Assembly: GCA_019247795.1 (NCBI GenBank)
Contig: JAFBAK010000140.1
Coordinates: forward strand, 1-64,000
Reading direction: 5' to 3'
Origin: Hyphomicrobiales bacterium
Lineage (GTDB): Bacteria > Pseudomonadota > Alphaproteobacteria > Rhizobiales > Beijerinckiaceae
DNA length: 64,000 bases
A program made the position numbers and the translations under genes. Within the stretch, counting starts at the first letter, position 1, and every line of letters begins with the position of its first letter. The notes beneath the pieces were generated by a model that did no database searches, was not told the origin of the DNA, and saw only the letters and a program-made list of their open reading frames with translations. This document shows, piece by piece, positions 35,591 to 44,314 of the stretch.

Positions 35591-36564
35591 CTCAGATAGC
35601 CGTGCAGGCGAAACCAGGCCAGAGCATCGCTCAGGCCCTCGCGGTAGGATCTTGACGTGTATCCGAGCTCGCGTCGCGCCTTGGCATCGTCGAAGAACAT
35701 CTTGTAGCGGGCCATGCGCAGGCCGTCGATCGTGACGAAGGGCTCGCGGCCGCTGAACTTGGCGAAGAGCCCCGCCGCATAGGCTACGGGATAGATCACA
35801 GGGCGAGGGATGCGCAGCCTAGGAGGGCGACGGCCAACGATAAGGGCGATTTCGGCCAGCATGTCGGCCAGCAGAATGTTGTCGCCGCCCAGGATGTAGC
35901 GCTCACCGATTCGGCCATGCCGGAGGGCGGCAACATGGCCGGCCGCAACGTCGTCGACGTGCACGAGATTGAGGCCGGTGTCCACGAATCCAGGCATGCG
36001 CCCGCAGGCCGCTTCGATGATGATGCGGCCCGTGGGCGTCGGCCTGACGTCGCGCGGGCCGATCGGCGTCGACGGGTTGACGATGACGGCTGCAAGCCCC
36101 TCGCTCCGTACCATTTTTTCCACGAGGCGCTCGGCCACGACCTTGCTGCGCTTATATGCGCCGATCGCGTCCTCCTCCGAGAGCGGATCGCTCTCAGCCG
36201 CGAGCTTGCCGTCGCCGAGCTTCAAGGTCGCGACGCTGCTCGTGTAGACGATGCGCTCAACGCCTGAGCGAAGGGCCTCTTCCATAATCAGCCGGGTCCC
36301 CTCGACATTCGTGCGCCTGATCTCATCGGGATCGCGCGCCCACAAGCGATAGTCGGCCGCTGCGTGAAACAGGAAGCGCACGCCCTTCAGCGCCGCCGCC
36401 AAAGACGAGCGGTCGTGCAGATCGCCTTCGCAGATGCTGTCCTCCCGCGCGAGATTGACGCGGGGACTCGAGGGGCGCACGAGAACGCGCACGCGATAGC
36501 CCTGCGCCCGCAAGGCGGCCGTGATGGCCGATCCGACGAAGCCGCTGGCGCCCGTGACGAGCAC
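35587..36564 (-). CDS. hpnA: Hopanoid-associated NAD-dependent epimerase/dehydratase HpnA
   Basis: 325-residue extended-SDR protein. The start GTG 36564 falls exactly at the first strand, giving LVTGASGFVGSAI; GAGG stands 8 bases upstream. GTG 36603 and ATGs further up (36672, 36723) are also in frame but overlap or abut hpnM. The SDR active-site triad sits in VYTSSVATL and AYKRSK (lysine is the last residue; tyrosine precedes KRSK). ILGGDNILLADML and the C-terminal GYTSRSYREGLSDALAWF fit the HpnA subgroup. A role in sugar head-group synthesis is usually assumed but unproven. Confidence 0.9.
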   Translation of the reverse strand: MLVTGASGFVGSAITAALRAQGYRVRVLVRPSSPRVNLAREDSICEGDLHDRSSLAAALKGVRFLFHAAADYRLWARDPDEIRRTNVEGTRLIMEEALRSGVERIVYTSSVATLKLGDGKLAAESDPLSEEDAIGAYKRSKVVAERLVEKMVRSEGLAAVIVNPSTPIGPRDVRPTPTGRIIIEAACGRMPGFVDTGLNLVHVDDVAAGHVAALRHGRIGERYILGGDNILLADMLAEIALIVGRRPPRLRIPRPVIYPVAYAAGLFAKFSGREPFVTIDGLRMARYKMFFDDAKARRELGYTSRSYREGLSDALAWFRLHGYLR

Positions 36565-36619
36565 CTGCGATGCCTCATGCGCGCTCCGGGGGCTCGCTCC
36601 CACGGCGCGTCGCGGAAGT

Positions 36620-37255
36620 TCAGCCTCCGAGCAAGCTCTCCGTTCGCTCGCGAAGCCGCTTGATGAGGGCATCGGCGCCGCCCGAGGCGATGATCGACGC
36701 AAATTCGTCCCGTCGTGTCGCAAGATCGCTGATCGTGCCGTTGAGATAGACGTCGATCACGCGCCCGCCGCGCACCAAGTAGTTGATGGTCACGGTCCGG
36801 CCGCCCGCTTGAACGAGCTTCGTCTTCACGAGGTCTCCCCCGCCTCGCGGTTCAGGGCTTGTTTGGGGATCGACCACGAAGCTCTCCCCGGAATAATCGC
36901 TCACCTGGCTCGCATAGTCGGCGATGATGAAGCGCGCGAATGCCTCGCGGACCGCCGCCTGTTGGGCCCCCGAGAAGCTTGACCATGCCGGTCCCACGGC
37001 GAGCCGCGTCATCGTCGCGAGATCGAAGGCCGAGGAGATTGCGGGCGTGAAGCGGCGGTCACGCTCGCGCACGCTGAGCCGACCGGCTTGTTGGATCGTA
37101 GGGAGCAGCTGCTGATAATAGGATTGGATATGTCTTGCGGCGGGGCTCGCCGTCTGCGACTGCGCCGGGAGCGGCGCGAATAACAACAAGGCAAGAAGCA
37201 TTTTCGCCGAAACCAAGGCGGCTTTCATGCTCGGTTTGATGTGTTTCACTTTCAT
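36620..37255 (-). CDS. hpnM: Hopanoid-associated MlaC-like periplasmic protein HpnM
   Basis: 211-residue secreted protein of the Ttg2D/MlaC family. Signal peptide at residues 1-33 (a basic start with KMLLALLLFAPLPAQS, cleavage after AQS). The mature part has the YYQQLLPTIQQAG helix and the VVDPQ...KTKLVQAGGRTVTINYLVR beta region of lipid-binding MlaC proteins. It is the first gene of the leftward hopanoid operon, divergent from hpnN. A shuttle role for hopanoid lipids in the periplasm is inferred from the fold and context. Confidence 0.9.
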   Translation of the reverse strand: MKVKHIKPSMKAALVSAKMLLALLLFAPLPAQSQTASPAARHIQSYYQQLLPTIQQAGRLSVRERDRRFTPAISSAFDLATMTRLAVGPAWSSFSGAQQAAVREAFARFIIADYASQVSDYSGESFVVDPQTSPEPRGGGDLVKTKLVQAGGRTVTINYLVRGGRVIDVYLNGTISDLATRRDEFASIIASGGADALIKRLRERTESLLGG

Positions 37256-37402
37256 AGCGGGTATTCCACTTTCCGGAACGGATGACGCGTTGCTGCCCAG
37301 TTTACAGGCTCAAGACGAAGTCTCAATTGGAAGGCATGCGGTCCTCGGGCAAGCCCCATCTCCTTCAATCCCGACGAGCCGAGCCCGCTACAACAGCTTG
37401 CG

Positions 37403-40072
37403 TTGACCGAATTGCGGCGCGACGCAATAGAGGCGCTTCCATCACTCGAGATCCACCGCGATGCTGTCGTGACGATTACCGCAGCTACCTTCCTCGTGCG
37501 ACTTTCCAGCCGTTACGCATGGCTCGCGATCCTTTGTTTTCTCGGCCTGACGGTCCTTTGTGCCGGCTGGTTCGTCCATCATTTCGCGATAACCACCGAC
37601 AGCAGCAAGCTCCTCTCGAAGGATCTTCCATGGCGACAACAGGAGATCAAGCTCGATCGAGCCTTCCCGCAACGTACCGACCAGATCGTCGCAGTGATCG
37701 ACGCGTCGACACCGGAAGGCGCCGACGAGGCAGCCGACGCGCTCGTGAACGAGCTCTCAGCGCGCCATAACCTGATCCGCAGCGTGGCGCGTCCGGATGG
37801 CGGCGAGTTCTTCGCCAGGAACGGCATTCTCTTTCAGACGACGGCCGAGGTGCGCCGCGATGCCGCAGATCTCATTGCTGCCGAGCCGTTTCTCGGCACT
37901 CTTGCAGCCGATCCGACATTGCGGGGGGTACTGCGCACATTGTCCCAGTCGATCGAGGGCGTGCGCCTGGGAAGGTCGAAATTTCAGGACCTGCAGGTGC
38001 CCGTCACCGCAATTGCCGACGCGCTTGAGCGCCTCGAGGAGGGGAAGGATCCGGCTTTCTCCTGGCGAAAGCTCATCACCGGGAGGGCTCCGGAAATCTC
38101 GGATCTGCGACGCTTCGTCAATATCCAGCCCGTTCTCGACTATGACGACCTTCAGCCTGGCGGGAAGGCGACGCGAGCCATCCGTGATGCCATCGCGAAG
38201 CTTGGGCTGACACCCGCCGCCGGCACGACGGTGCGCCTCACGGGGGCGATTGCCCTCTCGGACGAGGAGTTCGGCACCATCGCCGAAGGTGCCGAGCTCA
38301 ACAGCATCGTGACCCTGCTCGTCGTGGTTTTGCTGCTTTGGCTTGCGTTGAAGCAGCTGCGCATCGTGCTCGCGGTTCTGCTTACACTCGTCGTGGGTCT
38401 CGTCATCACCGCGAGCGCCGGGCTGTGGATGGTCGGCGCGCTCAATCTCATCTCGGTCGCCTTCGCCGTCCTGTTCGTGGGCCTTGGCGTTGATTTCGGC
38501 ATTCAGTTCAGTGTCAGATATCGCGCCGAGCGGCTGAAATTGCCCGATTTCCATGAGGCGCTTCTCGCGACGGCGCGCATGATCGCAACGCCGCTTCTGC
38601 TTGCCGCCGCCTCGATCGCGGCGGCCTTCTACTCTTTCCTGCCGACCGCTTATCGAGGGCTTTCCGAGCTTGGCCTGATCGCTGGAACCGGGATGATGAT
38701 CGCCTTTATCACGACGGTGACGCTTCTTCCCGCGCTGCTGACGGTGCTGCGACCGCATGGCGAAAAAGAGCCGATCGGTTACGCGGGGCTGGCTCCACTC
38801 GACAGCTTTCTGGAGAGACGGCGCAATCTGGTGGTCGGAACGACGCTCACGGCGACGATTTTCGCGTTGCCTTTGCTCGCGGGGCTGCGCTTTGATTTCA
38901 ACCCGCTTGATCTTCGCTCACCGAGCACGGAGTCCGTTTCGACAGTGCTCGACCTGTTGCGAGACCCCAAGACCAGCCCGAATACCATCGACATCCTGGA
39001 GAGCGATCTGCCAAAGGCCGAAGAGGTCGCAGCAAATCTTCGGCGGCTGCCCGAGGTCGCCCAAGCGCTCACGCTGCAAAGCTTCGTTCCGGGAGAGCAA
39101 GAGGAGAAGCTCGAAATCATCGAGGATGCAAACTTCTTTCTCCAGAACACGCTCAATCCTATCGAAGTCGAAGCTCCGCCCTCGCAGGACGATACGCTCC
39201 AATCGATCGAGACGACGGCCCGGGACCTGCAAACGATGGCGGGCGAGGCCGACACTCCCGCGGCCCGCCAGGCACGGCGTCTCGCGGACCTGCTCTTCGA
39301 TCTGGCCAAGTCTTCGCCCGACGCACGCGCGAAAGCTGAAGCCGCTCTAACAAAGCCACTCATGACCACGCTGCGGGAAGTGCGCGAGCTTCTCTCCGCC
39401 GAGCCGGTGAGCATCGACACGCTGCCGGCCGACTTGAAGAGAGATTGGATCGCCGAGGACGGCGAGGCGAGAATCGAGGTCGCGCCCAGCGGCAACGGCA
39501 ATGACAACGCGACGCTGCATCGTTTCGTCGAAGCGGTGCGCAAGATCGCGCCCGAGGCGTCGGGATCACCGGTCTTCATCATCGAAGCCGCAGCGACGAT
39601 CGTGCGCGCGTTTCTCGAAGCTGGCGCCTTCTCGGTCATTTCGATCGCGCTGATTCTCTACGTCGCCTTGCGACGCTGGACCCATGTCGCGCTGACGCTC
39701 GTGCCGCTTCTCGTCGCCGTCGTGGTCACGCTCGAGCTCTGCGTCGCGATAGGGCTCGAGTTCAACTTCGCCAACATCATCGCGCTGCCTCTCCTTCTCG
39801 GGGTCGGCGTCGCCTTCAAGATCTACTACGTGTTGGCGTGGCGTAACGGAGAGACGAATTTCCTGCAATCGAGCCTGACCCGCGCCGTCTTCTTCAGTGC
39901 CTGCGCCACGGCCACGGCCTTCGGCAGCCTCTGGTTCTCGCATCATCCGGGCACATCGAGCATGGGCAAGTTGATGGCGCTGTCCCTCATCACGACGCTG
40001 TCGGCCGCCGTCATCTTCCAGCCCGCACTGCTCGCCACCCAACGAAAAGGCGAGCGAAAAGCCGCAGAATAG
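37403..40072 (+). CDS. hpnN: Hopanoid transporter HpnN (RND/MmpL-like)
   Basis: 889-residue inner-membrane RND-type transporter. Helix 1 near residues 33-55, a periplasmic domain, helices 2-6 near residues 290-450, then the same pattern repeated, with final helices near residues 735-885. The GLGVDFGIQFSVRYRAE segment carries the proton-relay aspartate typical of helix 4. In Rhodopseudomonas, HpnN is needed to move hopanoids to the outer membrane. The start is uncertain: TTG 37403 or GTG 37469, neither with a clear ribosome site. Divergent from hpnM; both likely share one control region. Confidence 0.92.
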   Translation: MTELRRDAIEALPSLEIHRDAVVTITAATFLVRLSSRYAWLAILCFLGLTVLCAGWFVHHFAITTDSSKLLSKDLPWRQQEIKLDRAFPQRTDQIVAVIDASTPEGADEAADALVNELSARHNLIRSVARPDGGEFFARNGILFQTTAEVRRDAADLIAAEPFLGTLAADPTLRGVLRTLSQSIEGVRLGRSKFQDLQVPVTAIADALERLEEGKDPAFSWRKLITGRAPEISDLRRFVNIQPVLDYDDLQPGGKATRAIRDAIAKLGLTPAAGTTVRLTGAIALSDEEFGTIAEGAELNSIVTLLVVVLLLWLALKQLRIVLAVLLTLVVGLVITASAGLWMVGALNLISVAFAVLFVGLGVDFGIQFSVRYRAERLKLPDFHEALLATARMIATPLLLAAASIAAAFYSFLPTAYRGLSELGLIAGTGMMIAFITTVTLLPALLTVLRPHGEKEPIGYAGLAPLDSFLERRRNLVVGTTLTATIFALPLLAGLRFDFNPLDLRSPSTESVSTVLDLLRDPKTSPNTIDILESDLPKAEEVAANLRRLPEVAQALTLQSFVPGEQEEKLEIIEDANFFLQNTLNPIEVEAPPSQDDTLQSIETTARDLQTMAGEADTPAARQARRLADLLFDLAKSSPDARAKAEAALTKPLMTTLREVRELLSAEPVSIDTLPADLKRDWIAEDGEARIEVAPSGNGNDNATLHRFVEAVRKIAPEASGSPVFIIEAAATIVRAFLEAGAFSVISIALILYVALRRWTHVALTLVPLLVAVVVTLELCVAIGLEFNFANIIALPLLLGVGVAFKIYYVLAWRNGETNFLQSSLTRAVFFSACATATAFGSLWFSHHPGTSSMGKLMALSLITTLSAAVIFQPALLATQRKGERKAAE

Positions 40073-40081
40073 CCGGCCAAA

Positions 40082-40101
40082 AACTGCGGCAAACTGCGGC
40101 A
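40082..40101 (+). repeat. 10-bp tandem duplication after hpnN
   Basis: AAACTGCGGC occurs twice in direct succession, followed by AAAAAA, 10 bases past the hpnN stop. It is too short to interpret; it may be simple slippage. Confidence 0.7.
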
Positions 40102-40226
40102 AAAAAGTGACAGTCAGGGTCGGCAGCGCCTGCTAGGCTGGCACGTTTCCTCAATTGATTCGAGCGCGCCGCCGCTCGTTGCTCAGCTTACGAATTTTCA
40201 TTCCTCCCAAGCGGAGATTTTGTTTC

Positions 40227-41021
40227 GTGGAGATAACAAAAAGTCGCTCGCGGCGGCCTCGCGGCGCCAAAGCTTGGGTTGCGCTATCGATCATGTTGTT
40301 CGCGCCGGCTTTGCTCTCGGGCTGTGCAAGCGTCCAACGGGACGCGTCGCTCCCCATCAACGATCCCAATGAGAAATCCAATCGCGCCGTATTCGCGGCG
40401 AACCAGGCGGTCCTCCATCCTTTGTCTCAAGCGGTCAAGACCGTCACGCCCGGCCCCATCCACGATCGACTGCACGATTTGAATGCGAACCTGCAAGAGC
40501 CGCGTGTTTTTGCAAACGACGTTCTCCAAGGGCGCTTTCAAGCGGCAATCACGACATTCGGACGTTTCATCACGAATTCATCGATCGGCATCGGTGGTCT
40601 TTTCGATGTGGCCACGCTTGGGGGATTGCCACGCCAAAGCGGCGACTTCGGCCAGACCTTGTTCGTCTGGGGCGTCAGCGAAGGCCCTTATATGCTGCTG
40701 CCCTACTTTGGTCCGTCGACGGCGCGCGACGCCTTTGGCACGATCGTCGATACGGTCGGCGATCCCGTCGGCTGGTTCTTAGGCCAACGTTTCGGCTGGG
40801 GGGCGACGGTCGGCACCGGCTTGTTGGACGCCTCCGTTCGGCTATCGGAGCTCAAGGAAGCCGAGGACGTATCGATCGATTTTTATGCCTTCCTGCGTTC
40901 CGCCTATTACCAGCAGCGCCGCGCGGATCTGCGTGAGGCGCTAGGCCTGCCGCCGGTCGTCGAATCGCCGGCCACCACGCCAGTCCCCCAGGGACGAGCC
41001 AAACACGCGAAATCCCGCTGA
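40227..41021 (+). CDS. MlaA (VacJ)-family outer membrane lipoprotein
   Basis: 264-residue lipoprotein. GTG 40227 with GGAG 10 bases upstream gives a basic start, the hydrophobic stretch AWVALSIMLFAPALL and the lipobox LSGC. The MlaA core follows: NDPNEKSNRAVF, RVFANDVLQGRF, FITNSSIGIGGLFDVA and YMLLPYFGPSTARD. MlaA removes phospholipids from the outer leaflet of the outer membrane with the Mla pathway. Its position directly after hpnN, opposite MlaC-like hpnM, suggests a hopanoid-trafficking role. An ATG at 40155 would put a long charged stretch before the signal. Confidence 0.88.
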   Translation: MEITKSRSRRPRGAKAWVALSIMLFAPALLSGCASVQRDASLPINDPNEKSNRAVFAANQAVLHPLSQAVKTVTPGPIHDRLHDLNANLQEPRVFANDVLQGRFQAAITTFGRFITNSSIGIGGLFDVATLGGLPRQSGDFGQTLFVWGVSEGPYMLLPYFGPSTARDAFGTIVDTVGDPVGWFLGQRFGWGATVGTGLLDASVRLSELKEAEDVSIDFYAFLRSAYYQQRRADLREALGLPPVVESPATTPVPQGRAKHAKSR

Positions 41022-41060
41022 CCTTCCGAGTGGTCGCGCAGGCGATTACGCGTGACTTGA

Positions 41061-41825
41061 TTAGACGCGGAAAACGTAACTTTGCGTGCCGTCCCGATCG
41101 ATGTCGGGTGGGAATGACGCGTGCTTGTCCGCATAGTAGCGAGCCCGTTGATCACCGTATTTCGCGAGATTGTAGGTGAGGTAGAGCACGCGCCTTGCCT
41201 GAGCCGTGTAGTTGGGTTTCGAGGCGTGCGGCACGAAGGAATCGAAGAAGATCACGTCGCCGGGCTCGGTTGGAATTGCGCGCAACGGCAAAGCGTCTTC
41301 AGCCATCGGACGCCACTCCTCGCCGAGCAATCCCTCACGGTGATGTCCGGCGGCGATTTCAAGACAGCCATTCTCGATGGTGGTGGGATCGATCGTCACC
41401 ATGGCGGTGACGAAGAGCGGGGCATATCGGGTCCACCCTGCCTGCTGATCCTGATGCAGCTTGAATCCCGGACCACCGGGCATCTTGAAGTTGATCTTCT
41501 CCTTGAACAACAACGCCGGCCCACCCATAAGCCCGCCCACCCAGCGGGGCAGCGCGCCCTTACGGACCAGCCGGTCGAATCCTTCGTGAAATGGACAGAA
41601 ATTCTCGATGCGTTGGACGAGCCGTCGCCCGGGCTCGGTCAAGCTGTCCTCGTGGTAGACCCAGTGGCGCCCCGAGATCTCCGGCGCGGCAGCAAGTTCC
41701 TCGGTCCAGGCGAGAATATCGGCCGTCTCTTCGGCGCTGAAAAAGCCGCGGGTTACGAGAAAACCGTCCGATTCCATGGCGGCTCGTTGCGTCGCGTCGG
41801 GCTCGAATGGCGCAGTATCCTGCAT
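41061..41825 (-). CDS. Phytanoyl-CoA dioxygenase (PhyH)-family Fe(II)/2-oxoglutarate oxygenase
   Basis: 254-residue soluble oxygenase. The iron ligands are H124 and D126 (KLHQDQQAG), with the distal His200 (FVPHASKPN) and Arg211/212 for 2-oxoglutarate. The N-terminal GFLVTRGFFSAEE is typical. ATG 41825 has GAGGA 8 bases upstream; an ATG 5 codons earlier overlaps the stop of the nucleotidyltransferase gene (ATGA), so the two are surely coupled. Family members hydroxylate acyl-CoAs, small amines and phosphonates. The substrate here is unknown; the head group handled by its neighbour is a candidate. Confidence 0.88.
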   Translation of the reverse strand: MQDTAPFEPDATQRAAMESDGFLVTRGFFSAEETADILAWTEELAAAPEISGRHWVYHEDSLTEPGRRLVQRIENFCPFHEGFDRLVRKGALPRWVGGLMGGPALLFKEKINFKMPGGPGFKLHQDQQAGWTRYAPLFVTAMVTIDPTTIENGCLEIAAGHHREGLLGEEWRPMAEDALPLRAIPTEPGDVIFFDSFVPHASKPNYTAQARRVLYLTYNLAKYGDQRARYYADKHASFPPDIDRDGTQSYVFRV

Positions 41826-41836
41826 CTTTGGCTTCC

Positions 41837-42607
41837 TCATTCTCCGAGCAGCGGCAGAAGCGCGCGCGCCTTGATCACGTCCTGCGGGAAGTCGATCTCG
41901 GTCCAGGGCAAGCCACTGATGTCCTCGAAGCCGAAGCGGTCCGGCGGACTTGCGAGAATCATGTCCCGGATGGGCTCCTCGTATTCGAGGCTCGTCAGCC
42001 CCGATTCCACATAGGCTTGCGCACGCTTGGCCAGCTCCGCCGCCGCATCTTGCGTGAAGCGAAAGAACCCGACGGACTCGCCGTGCCATTCATGGGGTAT
42101 TTTTGGCCGTTTGTGAAAATCGACGATGTGGCCATTCGCCACGCATAGTTTGACGGGCTCGTCGCCCGGTTCGATGTCGCGATCAAGCAGAAGGCAGTTC
42201 GGCTTATCGGCACGAAGCAAGCGGGCCAGCAGCCGCACGTCATAGAGCACATCGGCATCCATCAGGATCACCGGCGTGCCGCTTTCCAGGATTTCCCGGC
42301 CCGTGAGCAAGGAAACGATGCTGCCCTTTTCGAAATCAGGATTGATGATGAGCCGCGCCGATGCACCTCCATTGCCATCCAGTTCCTTGCGAATCGCGTC
42401 CTCGCGATAGCCGACCACAATGCTGATGTCGGTCACCTGCGCCGCGCGCAGACTCGCGAGATGCCGCTCGAGCAAGCTGCGCCCACCGAAGCGCAAGAGA
42501 GCCTTGGGCAATTCTTCCCCATTCGGCCTGCCGTCATGCAGCCGCACACCCGCGCCCGCCGCGAGGATCAAGGCGCGTGGGGCCGCTTGACCGGAATGGC
42601 TCGACAC
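41837..42607 (-). CDS. LicC/IPCT-like CTP:phosphoalcohol nucleotidyltransferase
   Basis: 256-residue nucleotidyltransferase. Nucleotide loop LILAAGAGVRL (residues 13-23) with PKALL at 34-38, the SIVVGYR strand, the metal-binding LMDADVLYD near residue 123 and the late WTEIDFPQDV motif. Overall layout resembles phosphocholine, 2-aminoethylphosphonate and inositol-phosphate cytidylyltransferases. It should activate a small phosphorylated alcohol as a CDP derivative. GTG 42607 is chosen; the open frame extends far upstream under the divergent gene. It is coupled to the dioxygenase gene and divergent from the HpnL/phosphatidyltransferase pair. Confidence 0.8.
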   Translation of the reverse strand: MSSHSGQAAPRALILAAGAGVRLHDGRPNGEELPKALLRFGGRSLLERHLASLRAAQVTDISIVVGYREDAIRKELDGNGGASARLIINPDFEKGSIVSLLTGREILESGTPVILMDADVLYDVRLLARLLRADKPNCLLLDRDIEPGDEPVKLCVANGHIVDFHKRPKIPHEWHGESVGFFRFTQDAAAELAKRAQAYVESGLTSLEYEEPIRDMILASPPDRFGFEDISGLPWTEIDFPQDVIKARALLPLLGE

Positions 42608-42699
42608 GGGATCGTCTTCCCGTGTTCGACAGACGATGTCAACGCGTGGCCGCATCGCGCGATATGATGACAACCGCGGGAAAGTGCTCAGGAAGACGG

Positions 42700-43704
42700 A
42701 TGAAGCTCGGTGCACTGCTCGGAGTTGTCGTGCTTGCTGCCTTGGTCGCCTGGATGCTGGCGAATGAAGGGGCGGTGTGGCGCATACTCGATCTCGTCCG
42801 ACAAGCCGGTTGGATCGGCCTGACCGCAATCGTGCTCTTCCATGTCGTCCAGCTCGTATTCTCCGCTGAAGGCTGGCGCGTCCTCCTCGATCCGGCGACG
42901 AAACGGCCGAGCCTTTTCTTCTACATGGTAGCACGCTGGATCCGCGAGGCAGTCAACAATCTTTTGCCCGTTGCGCAGATCGGCGGCGAGTTCGTCGGCG
43001 CCCGTCTGCTGAACCGACAAGGTGCGGAGCTACGAGCATCGATTGCGAGCGCAATCGCGGACCTCACCGTTGAATTGGTTACGCAGATCGCGTTCACCCT
43101 CGTCGGGCTCGCGGCCTTGCTGCTCACCGCAGGCAATGGGCCGACGGCCCGCCTGGTCGCCATCCTCCTCTTTGCCGCCGCGGCGGTTGCCGCCGCATTC
43201 GTCGCCGCGCAGTGGATGGGCCTTGCGCATCTGATCGAGATCTCGGTGATGAGAATCGGCCGCATGATCGGCTGGAAGGAGTCTGGCGAGGAGCCGGCTC
43301 TCCACGCGGCGCTCATGGAGATCTACGGCGCGAAGCGGCGGCTCCTGAGGGCGGCACTCAACCATCTGATTTCCTGGCTCCTCGGAAGTGTCGAGGTGTG
43401 GTTGGCGTTCCGCCTTATCGGGAGCGACGTCGAGCTTGCCACCGCGCTCGTGATCGAGAGTCTCGGCCAGGCATTCAAGGCGGTCGGTTTTGCCGTTCCG
43501 GCCGCCCTCGGCGTGCAGGAGGGAGGTTACGTCATCGTCTGCGGGCTTTACGGCCTGTCGCCGGAAGTCGCGATCGCGCTGTCGTTGATCAAGCGCCTGC
43601 GCGAGATCGCGCTCGGACTGCCGGCCCTCGCGGCGTGGCAATGGCTCGAATCGAGGCCCGGGCGAGAAAAGGCGTCATTTCCATCGTCGAGAGGCGCCTC
43701 GTGA
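42700..43704 (+). CDS. HpnL-like membrane protein (lysylphosphatidylglycerol synthase TM family)
   Basis: 334-residue integral membrane protein with about eight helices, of the UPF0104/YbhN (flippase-like) family. The GGEFVGARLL motif near residue 97 and AVGFAVPAALGVQEGGY near residue 265 are the family hallmarks. The HpnL subgroup is named for its occurrence in hopanoid clusters. ATG 42700 has AGGA 6 bases upstream; an upstream ATG at 42664 also exists. The stop overlaps the GTG of the next gene, so they are translated together. A lipid flippase-like role is inferred. Confidence 0.82.
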   Translation: MKLGALLGVVVLAALVAWMLANEGAVWRILDLVRQAGWIGLTAIVLFHVVQLVFSAEGWRVLLDPATKRPSLFFYMVARWIREAVNNLLPVAQIGGEFVGARLLNRQGAELRASIASAIADLTVELVTQIAFTLVGLAALLLTAGNGPTARLVAILLFAAAAVAAAFVAAQWMGLAHLIEISVMRIGRMIGWKESGEEPALHAALMEIYGAKRRLLRAALNHLISWLLGSVEVWLAFRLIGSDVELATALVIESLGQAFKAVGFAVPAALGVQEGGYVIVCGLYGLSPEVAIALSLIKRLREIALGLPALAAWQWLESRPGREKASFPSSRGAS

Positions 43705-44303
43705 TCGGTGGTTCCTGGACGCATCTCCTCGTTCGCCAATTGATCAGGCCGCTGCTCGGCACGCCGGTCAAGCCCAACCATCTGACAACCTTGCGTCTCG
43801 TTTCCGGTCTTGCCGCGTGCGCCTGTTTCTCGCTCGGCACTCCTTCCGGAACGGGATGGGGCGGCGCGATCTGGCTGATCTCCGCCCTCCTCGATCGCGC
43901 CGATGGGGAGCTTGCGCGAATAGGCGACATGCGCAGCGAGAGCGGCCATCGTTACGATTACGTTTCGGATGTTCTCGTCAACACGGTTTTTTTTGTCGCC
44001 GTCGGCGTGGGATTGCGCAATTCATGGCTCGGCGCCTGGTCGATACCGCTCGGCTTGCTCGCCGGCGTCGCTCTCTTCTTATGCATGTGGTGGTCGGAAC
44101 TTTTGGAGCGGCAGAGTGAGCCGGACACGCGCGCCTATGGCGGAAAATGGGGTTTTGATCCGGACGACGCGCTGATGCTGATGGCACCCTTCGCTTGGCT
44201 TGGATGGCTCGCGCCGATTCTGGTCGGAGCCGCAGCGGTCGCTCCCTTCGTGGCGGCCGCCACGGGAGTGCGATTGCTGCGGCTGAAAAACGCCAGCGCC
44301 TGA
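43701..44303 (+). CDS. CDP-alcohol phosphatidyltransferase
   Basis: 200-residue integral membrane enzyme. The family signature DGxxARx8Gx3Dx3D is perfect at residues 68-90 (D68, G69, A72, R73, G82, D86, D90). About five or six transmembrane helices. It transfers a phospho-alcohol from a CDP-linked donor to a lipid or alcohol acceptor. The GTG at 43701 overlaps the previous stop (GTGA) and has GAGAGG 6 bases upstream, so it is preferred to ATG 43641. Convergent with the histidine phosphatase 11 bases downstream. Acceptor and donor are unknown. Confidence 0.9.
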   Translation: MIGGSWTHLLVRQLIRPLLGTPVKPNHLTTLRLVSGLAACACFSLGTPSGTGWGGAIWLISALLDRADGELARIGDMRSESGHRYDYVSDVLVNTVFFVAVGVGLRNSWLGAWSIPLGLLAGVALFLCMWWSELLERQSEPDTRAYGGKWGFDPDDALMLMAPFAWLGWLAPILVGAAAVAPFVAAATGVRLLRLKNASA

Positions 44304-44314
44304 GTGGTCCGGCC

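Noticed and set aside
43641-43703. ATG 43641 as start of the CDP-alcohol phosphatidyltransferase
   Set aside because: It would overlap the upstream gene by 64 bases; the GTG at 43701 has a better ribosome site and a standard GTGA overlap.
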